Positions 27,282 through 36,304 of a stretch of DNA of 64,000 bases are shown here, one piece after another. The DNA is taken from positions 24,359,956 through 24,423,955 of the forward strand of contig CM049312.1 of assembly GCA_026874595.1 (NCBI GenBank), read 5' to 3'. Below the pieces are notes generated by a model that worked only from the letters and a program-made list of their open reading frames with translations, had not been told where the DNA came from and made no database searches. Made by a program: the position numbers and the translations under genes. Source of the DNA: Sipunculus nudus (lineage: Eukaryota > Annelida > Sipuncula > Golfingiida > Sipunculidae). Numbering within the stretch: the first letter of the stretch is position 1; every line of letters starts with the position of its first letter.

Positions 27282-27299
27282 AGCCACCAGGGGGCGTGG
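27282..27299 (+). promoter_or_regulatory. CTCF-like motif 2
   Basis: AGCCACCAGGGGGCGTGG matches the CTCF core consensus except at its last position. It lies 457 bp after the first site, at the same place in a related repeat module. Confidence 0.48.
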
Positions 27300-27492
27300 T
27301 ACCTGAAACACTGTAACATATCATTTTTCTGCAATATCGAAAATAATTTTAAACATGGCACAATTTTTATCGCTGTATCTTAAACTAGGAACATTGGCTT
27401 ATTCCACCGCACATGTAGCTTTGTGCTGCCGTTACCATGGTTACCAAATTTGTGGGTTAAACTTGACGATCTGAAAATATGCAGTTTTTGGC

Positions 27493-28409
27493 TTTTATCT
27501 CGGTTAATATTTATGTTTCAAGGGTCTAGTTTTTTGCATAAGGCTGCTTCCCCTTGGTTCTAAGTCATTCAATTGCAAGTCTCGTCAAATTTAGCTCGGT
27601 TTATCGTCAAACGAGAAAAAACGAGATTTCACAGAAATGCTTATAACTCGGCGACTTTTACAGCTACACAGGTCTAGTTTTCGGCATTTCATAACATAAG
27701 ACCAGCTTGACACGCCAGAAAAGAAATCAGGCCAAATCTCGCACCATATCTCGTCAAGCGAGAAAAAAACGAGATATCATGGAAATGCTTATAACTAGGC
27801 GACTTTTACAGCTACTCAGGTCTAGTTTTTGGCATTTGGTAACATTTGGCCAATTTGACATAGTAAAACTGCATTACTTGGCGAAATCTCGCACTACATC
27901 TGGTCAAATGTGGAAAAACGAGATTTCACAGAAATGCATATAAGTCGGCGACTTTCACGGCTAGACAGGTCTAGTTTTTGGCATTCATTAACATTTGGAT
28001 GGCTTGACATGACAAACCTGCAAGACTGGCCAAATCTCGCACCATATCTCGTCAAACGATAAAAAAGGAGATTTCACAGAAATGCTAATAACTCGGCAAC
28101 TTTTACTGCTAGACAGATGTAGTTTTCGCAATTTCATAACATTTAGAGAGTTTGATATGACAAATCTACAAGACTGGCCAAATCCTGCACCATATCTCGT
28201 CAAACGAGAAAACATGAGAGTACACGGAAATGCTTATAACTCGGCGACTTTTACAGCTAGACGGATCTAGTTTTCGCCATTTCGTAACGTTTGGCCGTCT
28301 TGACATAATAAAACTGCTCGTCTTGCCAAATCTCGTACTATATCTCGTCAAGCGAGAAAAAAACATGATTTCACGTAAATGCTGATAACACGGCGACTTT
28401 TGCAGCTAG
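27493..28409. repeat. 148-bp tandem array inside the insertion
   Basis: Unit starts (TTATAACTCG or variants) at 27493 (diverged), 27641, 27789, 27938, 28086, 28234 and 28383 (partial) are spaced 148-149 bp. Each unit holds ATAACTCGGCGACTTTTAC, GGTCTAGTTTT, a TTGACAT segment, CCAAATCTCGCACCATATCT, and a small hairpin TCTCGT-CAA-ACGAGA (27602, 27749, 28047, 28195, 28343; damaged near 27898). The spacing is constant although the sequence has diverged. Confidence 0.9.
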
Positions 28410-28425
28410 TTTGTTTGTTTGTCTG

Positions 28426-28546
28426 CACTCTCCTGGCCACAATTTTGCCACAATCACCTTGAAACTTTCAGAGATGATGGACAACCAAAATTCTAGGTGC
28501 CCTATTTTTTTTGCTCCAAATAGGTCAAAGGTCAAGGTCGAGGTCA
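28426..28546. repeat. Internal direct repeat, copy 2
   Basis: Second copy of the 26439-26559 block, in the same orientation, about 1,987 bp downstream. It begins CACTCTCCTGGCCACAATTT. The differences are scattered substitutions plus small indels in the CCTATTTTTTTTGCTCC region. Confidence 0.88.
28522..28546 (+). promoter_or_regulatory. AGGTCA direct repeats, second cluster
   Basis: AGGTCA at 28522, 28529 and 28541 plus AGGTCG at 28535, in the same DR1-then-abutting arrangement as at 26535. Keeping three of four half-sites could reflect recent copying rather than selection. Confidence 0.42.
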
Positions 28547-28879
28547 TTAAAGTCTACAAAACGGGTTTTTCTTCATATCTTTGTAACTATTAGTCGTATC
28601 TACTTGAACTATAGCTCATTTTAATCGTCATCCAATGGCCTTTCTTCTGGTGGGTAGCTGACTTAAATTTTCCGTTTCCATGGTAACACATTTTCGGGGA
28701 AAAATATCATATTTGAAAATCAATGGACTAATTTGTCAGTTTTAATGCTAGAGAGGTCTAGATTTTTGCATGAGGTAGCATTCGTTTAGTACTACATGAT
28801 TTTATTAAAAGTCTGGCAATATCTCGTAAGATATCTCATCAAACGAAATATTTCGAGATTTCATTAATCTTGCCCTGGA
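28547..28879. other. Module 2 linker, no gene seen
   Basis: This stretch resembles 26560-27180 with a large internal part missing. Shared words include CTATAGCTCATTTT, GGCCTTTCTT, CCATGG, GCTAGAGAGGTC and GAGATTTCATTAAT. No open frame of note, RNA gene or terminator was recognised. Confidence 0.6.
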
Positions 28880-29264
28880 GGCCACAGTTTTGCAGGAATT
28901 TTTTTAAAACTGATATATTTCAAGTCTTACCCTAGTATCTCGAATTTGTTTTTTTTTTTTGGATAGGACCGCAACATATCGTATTTTGGCCATATCTCCA
29001 AAATTATAAGCCTCAATTACATAAACTATAGCTTATTTTCTTTCTCTGAGTTTTCTCCATAACCTGGTGTAGTCATCTGGTCACAATTTTGTGTCACCTT
29101 GTCAGTGTGTCTGTCTGTTTGTCAGTTGTCCTCCAATTTGCCTGCTTGCTCTTGCGTCTCACATTTAGCATTCTACAGGCCACAGTTTTAAAAGAATCCT
29201 TTTGAAACTATTACATCTGAAGTCTTACACTAATATCTCGAAATCAATTTTTCATTTCCGGATA

Positions 29265-29284
29265 TGGCCGCTAGGCGGCGCTGA
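29265..29284 (+). promoter_or_regulatory. CTCF-like motif 3
   Basis: TGGCCGCTAGGCGGCGCTGA differs from the consensus core at two positions. It lies in the second ~325-bp unit. Confidence 0.42.
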
Positions 29285-29594
29285 ACTCGAACCTCTCCCA
29301 ACATATCATGCTTTGGCAATATCTCCAAAACTATAAACCTCAGTTACATAAACTGTAGCTTTTTCTTCCGTTGAGTCTTCTCCATAATCTGAAGTAGTCA
29401 TCTGGACTCAATCTTGAGTCACTTTGTCAGTGTTTTCGTCTGTTTTTCAGTTGTCCTCAAATTCGCCTGCTTGTTGGCTCTTGCGTCTCACATATAGCAT
29501 TCTATAGGCCACAGTTTTGACGGAATCCTTTTGAAAGTATTACATCTTATGTCTTACACTAATATCTAGAAATAAATTTTTCATTTTCCGGATA

Positions 29595-29614
29595 TGGCCA
29601 CCAGTGGGCGCTGC
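29595..29614 (+). promoter_or_regulatory. CTCF-like motif 4
   Basis: TGGCCACCAGTGGGCGCTGC has one core mismatch (T in the R position). It is exactly 330 bp after motif 3. Confidence 0.48.
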
Positions 29615-29924
29615 ACACGACCCTCACACACATACCATTGTATTGGCCATATCTCTACACCCAAAGCCTCAGTTACATAAGCTATCGCTTATTTTCTTCC
29701 TTTGAGTTTTTTCCATAACCTGATTAAGGCATCTGGTTTCAATCTTCTGTCACTTTGTCAGTGTGTCCATCTGTTTGTCCGTTATCCTAAAAGTCGCCTG
29801 CTTGCTGGTTCTTACGCCTTACATATAGCATTCTACAGGCCACAGCTTTGACGGAATCCTTTTGAAACTGGGACATCTCATGTCAGACACTTATAATACG
29901 AAACGCATTTGTCGTCTTGGGAAT

Positions 29925-29944
29925 ATGTCTGCTAGAGGGCGCTA
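29925..29944 (+). promoter_or_regulatory. CTCF-like motif 5
   Basis: TGTCTGCTAGAGGGCGCTAC keeps the CTAGAGGGCGC core of the consensus, with two mismatches at the 5' side. It lies 330 bp after motif 4. Confidence 0.45.
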
Positions 29945-30252
29945 CAGTCGAGCCTCCCAAGTATATCATTAATTCGCCATACCTCCAAAACTATAAATCT
30001 AAATTACATAAATTATAACTCATTTTCTTCCTTTGAATCTTCTCAATCACTAGGTTATGTCATCTGGTGTCAATCTTGTCTCACAAAGTCACTATGTCTG
30101 TCTGTTCGTCTTTTGTTGTCAGCTTTGCTTGCCTGTTCTTTTGTCTTATATGTCATTCTAAGGGCCACATATTCTCAGCATTGTCCCTGAGAGTCATTCC
30201 ATTAATAGAAAACCGACCATATGTTCTGTCTGTCCGTCTGTGTTTCACTTCC

Positions 30253-30287
30253 GATTTCCGGCAAGCGTTCGACCTATGGTCGTCTAG
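30253..30287. repeat. Right terminus of the insertion
   Basis: GATTTCCGGCAAGC (30253-30266) mirrors the left-end arm. Three bases later comes the hairpin CGACC-TAT-GGTCG (30270-30282), then TCTAG ending at 30287, directly against the TTTT of the satellite. A short hairpin just before CTAG is a feature of Helitron 3' ends, though this stem is only 5 bp and sits very close to the end. Confidence 0.7.
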
Positions 30288-31440
30288 TTTTGATATTCAT
30301 GTTCACAAACCGCCAGTGTTGTGTAGCCAGGGAAACCTTCTGCGTCCCATTGGGTCATTTCTGTGGGTAATTTTAGGAATATGTTTTATTTCTGTGGTGA
30401 TTTCGCCGTAAGCAAAGAATAAGAAAAGTATAGGCAAAGCGTAAGCAAAGGGATTTTGTCTTCATAAGTGCTTCTTGTCACCATTTTCTGAAGAAAAAAT
30501 GTATTATTGGACTTTGCGGTAATCTAATTATGTCAAAAAAATTACAACACTGTAGTTAAATTGTGTTAAAATTGGAAAATGGGTCCCCAAAATTCATATA
30601 TAATTTTAGAGAGTACAAGATTTATATATTTGTAATTTTGATTGATTGGATTTTATGTGTATTTTGATATTCATGTTCACTCTCTGGCACTGTTGTGTAG
30701 CCAGGGAACCCTTCTGCGCTCCTACCGGTCATAGATGAGTGTATTTTAGGAAAGTTTTTCATTTCTGTGGTGATTTCGACGTAACTCAAGAATAAGCAAA
30801 ACATAAGCAAAGTGTAAGCAAAGGGGTTCTATCTTCATCAAAACTTATACGGTCCATTTCCTGAAGAAATAATGTTATAGGACTTTCTGTGAGTCTTATT
30901 ATTTCAGAAATAGTAAAATACTGTAGGTATATTGTGTTAAAATAAGAAAATGGGTGTAAAAACCAATTAATTACTTTTAGAAAGTAGCAGTGTTAAACAT
31001 TTGTGAAATTCATTGAACGATTTTTCCCTTTATTTTTTTTATTTCTGTTCACTCTCCGGCACGGTTGTGTAGGCAGGGAACACTTCTGTGTTCCTTTGGG
31101 TCAAATCTGTGTGTATATCTAGGAAAATGTTTCATTTCTGTACTGATTTGGCTGTAAGCAAAGAAAAAGCAAAGAATAGGCAAAGTGTTAGCAAAGGGAT
31201 TATGTCTTCATATATGCTTCTTGTCTCCATTTTCTGAAGAAATAATGTATTTTTGAACATTGAAGGAGTCTAATTATGTCGGTTATATTAAAACACTGTA
31301 GACAAAATGTGTTAAAATTGGATAATTGGTCACCATAATCTATACATTACTCTTAGAAAGTAGCAGCATTATATATATGTGATTTTGATTGAACGATTTT
31401 GTCCTTTATTTTGATATTCATGTACACAAACCGCCCGTGT
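30288..31440. repeat. Right remainder of HOR unit 7 (A-full, B', H)
   Basis: Resumes the interrupted A monomer (core 30320), then B' (30694) and H (31066). It shares A at 30847 (CTTATACGG) with units 5 and 6 but lacks their GTGTTTAAATAAG variant. H has begun to diverge (TTAAACATTTG, ATTTCTGTTC, GGGAACACTTC). Confidence 0.9.
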
Positions 31441-34400
31441 TGTGTAGCCAGGGAAACCTTCTGCGTCCCATTGGGTCATTTCTGTGTGTATTTTTAGGAA
31501 TATGTTTTATTTCTGTGGTGATTTCGCCGTAAACAAAGAATAAGAAAAGCAAAGGCAAAGCGTAAGCAAAGCGATTTTGTCTTCATAAGTGCTTCTTGTC
31601 ACCATTTTCTGAAGAAAAAATGTATTATTGGACTTTGCGGTAATCTAATTATGGCAAAAATATTACAATACTGTAGTTAAATTGTGTTAAAATTGGAAAA
31701 TGGGTCCCCAAAATTCATATATATCTATTAGTGAGTACAAGATTTATATATTTGTGATTTTGATTGATTTGATTTTATCTGTATTTTGATATTCATGTTT
31801 ACTCTCTAGCACTGTTGTGTAGCCAGGGAACTCTTCTGCGCTCCTACCGGTCATAGATGAGTGTATTTTATGAAGGTTTTTCATTTCTGTGGTGATATGG
31901 ACGTAACTAAAGAATAAGCAAAGCACAGGCAAAGTGTAAGCAAAGATATTATGTCTTCAAAAATGCTTCTTGGGACCATTTTCTGAAGAAATTATGTGTT
32001 ATTGGACATTGTAGGAGTCTAATTATGTGGAAAATATTAAAACACTGTAGTTAAATTGGCGTACAATTGGAAAATGGGTCTCCAAAATCCATATATAACT
32101 TTTAGAAAGTAGCAGAATTATATATTTGTGAATTTGATTGAACGGTTTTGACCTGTATTTTCATATTCATGTTCACAAATCGGCACTGTTGTGTAGCCAG
32201 GGAACATTTCTGCGTCCCTACTGGTCATATCTGTATGTATTTTAGGAAATTATTTCATTTCTGTGGTGATTTCTACATAAGCAAAGTTAAAGCAAAGCAC
32301 AGGCAAAGTGTAAGCAAAGGGTTTCCCTCTTCATAAATGCTTTCTTGCACCATTTTCTGAAGATATATTGTATTATTTGACTTTGGGTGAGTCTAATTAT
32401 GTGGAAAATATTAAAACACTGTAGTAAAATTGTGTTACAATTGGAATATAGGTCCCCAAAATCCATATATAACTTTTAGAAAGTAGCAGAATTATATATT
32501 TGTGAATTTGATTGAACGGTTTTGACCTGTATTTTCATAATCTTGTTCACAAACCGGCACTGTTGTGTAGCCAGGGAACAATTCTTCGTCCCTACCTGTC
32601 ATATCTCTATGTATTTTAGGAAATTGTTTCATTTCTGTGGTGATTTCTACGTAAGCAAAGAATAAGCATAGCACAGGCAAAGTGTAAGCAAAGATATTAT
32701 GTCTTCAAGAATGCTTCTTGGGACCATTTTCTGAAGAAATAATGTGTTATTGGACATTGTAGGTGTCTAATTATGTCGGTTATATTAAAACACTGTAGAC
32801 AAATTGTGGTAACATTGGAAAATGGGTCGCCAAAATTCATATATAACTTTTAGAAAGTAGCAGAACTATATATTTGTTAATTTGATTGAACGGTTTTGAC
32901 CTGTATTTTGATATTCCTGTTCACAAACCGGCACTGTTGTGTAGCCAGGGAACAATTCTGCGTCCCTACTGGTCATATCTGTGTGTATTTTAGGAAATTG
33001 TTTCATTTCTGTGGTGATTTCTACGTAAGCAAAGAATAAGCAATGCATAAGTCAAGTGTAAGCAAAAGGTTTCCCTCTTCAGAAATGCTTTTTGGTACCA
33101 TTTTCTGAAGAAATAATGCATTATTGGACTGTCCGGGAGTGTAATTCTGTCGGAAATGGTTAAACAATGTAGCTATATTGTGTCTTAATTTGAAAATTGC
33201 TCCAACAGATCAGTAAATTACTGTTAACAAGTAGCTGTATTATACATTTGTGAATATCATTGAACGATTTTCCCCTTTATTTTTATTTATTTCTGATCAC
33301 TCTCCGACACTGAATTGTAGCCAAGGAACAATTCTGTGTCCCTACGGGTCATATCTGTGTGTATTTTTAGGAATATGTTTGATTTATGTGGTGATTGCGC
33401 CTAACGCAAAGAATAAGCAAAGCATAGGCAAAGTATAAGCAAAGGGTTTTCCTCTTCATAAATGCTTTTTGGCACCATTTTCTGAAAAAAATAACGCGTT
33501 ATTAGACTGTCCGGGAATGTAATTCTGTCAGGAATGGTTAAACAATGTAGCTATATTGTGTCAAAATTAGAAATTGGGTCTAAAAGTCTATAAATTACTT
33601 TTAAAAAGTAGCCGTTTTATACATTTGTGCATAACATTGAACGATTTTTCCCTTTATTTTTCTTTATTTCAGTTCACTCTCCGACACTGTTGTGTAGCCA
33701 GGGAACACTTCTGCGTCCCAATGGGTCATATCTGTGTGTATTTTTAGGAATATGTTTGATTTCTGTGGTGATTTCCCCGTAAGCAAAGAAAAGGCAAAGC
33801 AAAGGCAAAGTGTAACCAAAGGGTTCTGTCTTCATAAATGCTTCTTGTCACCATTTTCTGAAGAAATAATGTTTTATTTGAAATTGCTGGAGTCTAATTA
33901 TGTCGGAAATATTAAAATATTGTAGACAAATTGTGTTAAAATTGGAAAACGGGTCACCATAATCCAAAAAAATTACTTTTAGAACCCAGCAGAATTATAT
34001 ATTGTGATATTGAATGAACGATTTTGCCCTTTATTTTGATATTCATGTTCACAAACCGGCACTGTTGTGTAGCCAGGGAACACTTCTGCCTCCCATTGGG
34101 TCACATCTGTGTGTAATTTTAGGAATATGTTTGATTTCTGTGGTGATTTCGCCGTAAGCAAAGAAAAAAAGGAAAAGCAAAGGCAAAGTGTAAGCAAAGG
34201 CTTCTGTCTTCACAATTGCTTTTTGGCACCATTTTTTGAAGTAATAATGTGCTATTAGACTTTCTGGGGGTCTAATTATGTCAGAAATAGTAAAATACTG
34301 TAGGTATATTGTGTGAAATTAGTAAATAGGCCTAAAAATCAATAAATTACTATTAGAAAGTAGGAGTATTACAAATTTGTGAAATTCATTGAACTATTTG

Positions 34401-34808
34401 TCCCTATATTTTTTATTCATGTTCAATCTCCGGCACTGTTGTGTAACCAGGGAACACTTCTGCGTCCGTTTGGGTTATATCTGTGTGTACATTTAGGGAA
34501 ATGTTTCATTTCTGTAGTGATTTTGCCACAAGCAAAGAATATGCAAAGCGATGTGTAAGCAATGGCATTATGTCTTCATAAAAGCTTCTTGTCACCATTT
34601 TCTGAAGAAATAATGTATTTTTTGACATTGAAGGAGTCTAATTATGTCGTTTATATTAAAATACTGTAGACAAAATGTGTTAAAATTGGATAATTGGTCA
34701 CCATAATCTATACATTACTTTTAGAAAGTAGCAGCATTATGTATATGTGATTTTGATTGAACGATTTTGCCCTTTATTTTGATATTCATGTTCACAAACC
34801 GCCAGTGT
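31441..34808. repeat. Diverged satellite monomers, no HOR
   Basis: Nine monomers with cores at 31441, 31816, 32190, 32564, 32938, 33314, 33691, 34066 and 34440. They are recognisably A-like, B-like, several of a class with CTACTGGTCATATCTGTATG, then E-, F- and G-like. The core at 33314 is degraded to GAATTGTAGCCAAGGAAC. Spacing stays at 369-377 bp, but sequence differences are far more numerous than in the left half. The stretch 32340-33730 is repeated near 39816-41580. Confidence 0.9.
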
Positions 34809-36304
34809 TGTGTAGCCAGGGAAACCTTCTGCGTCCCATTGGGTCATTTCTGTGGGTAATTTTAGGAATATGTTTTATTTCTGTGGTGATTTCGCCGTAA
34901 GCAAAAAATAAGAAAAGTGTAGGCAAAGCGTAAGCAAAGGGATTTTTGTCTTCATAAGTGCTTCTTGTCACCATTTTCTAAAGAAAAAATGTATTATTAG
35001 ACTTTGCGGTAATCTAATTATGTCAAAAATATTACAACACTGTAGTTAAATTGTGTTAAAATTGGAAAATGGGACCCCAAAATTCATATATAACTTTTAG
35101 AGAATACAAGATTTATATATTTGTAATTTTGATTGATTGGATTTTATCTGTATTTTGATATTCATGTTCACTCTCTGGCACTGTTGTGTAGCCAGGGAAC
35201 CCTTCTGCGCCCCTACCGGTCATAGATGAGTGTATTTTAGGAAAGTTTTTCATTTCTGTGGTGATTTCGACGTAACTAAAGAATAAGCAAAACATAAGCA
35301 AAGTGTAAGCAAAGGGGTTCTCTCTTCATCAAAACTTCTACGGTCCATTTTCTGAAGAAATAATGTTATAGGACTTTCTGTGAGTCTTATTATTTCAGAA
35401 ATAGTAAAATACTGTAGGTATATTGTGTTAAAATAAGAAAATGGGTCTAAAAATCAATTAATTACTTTTAGAAAGGCAGTATTATACATTTGTGAAATTC
35501 ACTGAACGAGTTTTTCCTTTATTTTTTTTATTCCTGTTCACTCTCCGGCACGGTTGTGTAGCCAGGAAACTCTTCTGTGTTCCTTTGGGTCATATCTGTG
35601 TGTATATTTAGGAAAATGATCCATTTCTGTGGTGATTTCGACAAAAGCAAAGAATAAGCAAAGCAATAGCACCGTGTAGGCAAACTACTCTCTCTTCATC
35701 AAAACTTCTAGGGTCCATTTCCTGAAGAAATAATGTGTTACAGGACTTTCTGTGAGTCTTATTATTTCAGAAATAGTAAAATACTGTAGGTATATTGTGT
35801 TAAAATAAGAAAATGGGTGTAAAAACCAATTAATTACTTTTAGAAAGTAGCAGTGTTATACATTTGTGAAATTCATTGAACAATTTTTCCCTTTATTTTT
35901 TTTTATTCCTGTTCACTCTCCGGCACGGTTGTGTAGGCAGGGAACTCTTCTGTGTTCCTTTGGGTCATATCTGTGTGTATATCTAGGAAAATGTTTCATT
36001 TCTGTACTGATTTGGCTGTAAGCAAAGAAAAAGCAAAGAATAGGCAAAGTGTTAGCAAAGGGATTATGTCTTCATAAATGCTTCTTGTCTCCATTTTCTG
36101 AAGAAATAATGTATTTTTGAACATTGACGGAGTCTAACTATGTCGGTTATATTTAAACACTGTAGACAAAATGTGTTAAAATTGGATAATTGGTCACCAT
36201 AATCTATACATTACTTTTAGAAAGTAGCAGCATTATATATATGTGATTTTGATTGAACGATTTTGCCCTTTATTTTGATATTCATGTACACAGACCGCCC
36301 GTGT
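34809..36304. repeat. HOR-type fragment A-full, B, C/D, H in the diverged zone
   Basis: Cores at 34809, 35185, 35555 and 35930. The A-full and B pair closely resembles that at 191-935, including GTCGTTTATATT upstream of the A core. The third monomer mixes C (GAAACTCTTCTGTG) and D (GTGTAGGCAAACTACTC) features, and the fourth is H. This looks like an HOR remnant with D to G removed. Confidence 0.85.

Larger units (their letters stand above)
28880..30170. repeat. ~325-bp tandem array inside the insertion
   Basis: GGCCACAGTTTT or a variant starts units at 28880, 29179, 29507, 29839 and, partially, 30163, giving lengths of 299, 328, 332 and 324 bp. Each unit runs through ATCCTTTTGAAA, ATATCTCGAAAT, a CTCF-like motif, CATATCTCCAAAACTATAA, TTACATAAACTATAGCT, TCATCTGG, CACTTTGTCAGTGT, TGTCTGTTTGTC and GCCTGCTTG. 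The first unit is ~30 bp short and has lost the CTCF-like motif. A related unit is recognisable at 26690-26900 and 27183-27430. Confidence 0.88.
26358..30287. mobile_element. Non-autonomous repeat-built element inserted in the satellite
   Basis: About 3,930 bp of unrelated sequence interrupts monomer A-full. The left end is a 29-bp hairpin, GCTTGCCGGAATC-AAA-GATTTCGGCAAGC. Near the right end GATTTCCGGCAAGC (30253-30266) repeats the second arm and is inverted relative to the first. The right end proper is a small hairpin, CGACC-TAT-GGTCG, followed by TCTAG. Inside are a GTCT-rich tract, two copies of a ~120-bp block ending in AGGTCA repeats, a 148-bp tandem array and a ~325-bp tandem array. 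The empty site has four Ts after CCCTTTA; the filled site has two Ts on the left and four on the right. The element therefore either brought TT, made a 2-bp TT duplication, or begins TTGC and ends CTAG between A and T. The last option and the 3' hairpin-CTAG recall Helitron-like elements, whose non-autonomous forms often contain tandem repeats. No transposase or Rep/helicase is encoded, so class assignment is inference. Confidence 0.85.
23821..31440. repeat. HOR unit 7: 10-mer split by an insertion
   Basis: A-short through G run from 23821 to about 26300. A-full starts normally, breaks after CCCTTTATT at 26357, and resumes with TTTTGATATTCATG at 30288. B' (core 30694) and H (core 31066) complete the unit. 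Without the insertion the unit is about 3,690 bp, so no satellite sequence was visibly lost. This is the last well-homogenised HOR unit; the A-like monomer at 31441 is already diverged. Confidence 0.92.

Noticed and set aside
26358..30287. LTR retrotransposon or LINE
   Set aside because: No long terminal direct repeats, no poly-A end, no 4-6 bp or longer target duplication, and no reverse transcriptase or gag-like frame.
191..31440. Pure assembly artefact explaining the near-identical HOR units
   Set aside because: Not excluded for copy number, but private variants in each unit (for example near 6795, 13187 and 16804) show that the units are not simple duplicates made by the assembler.
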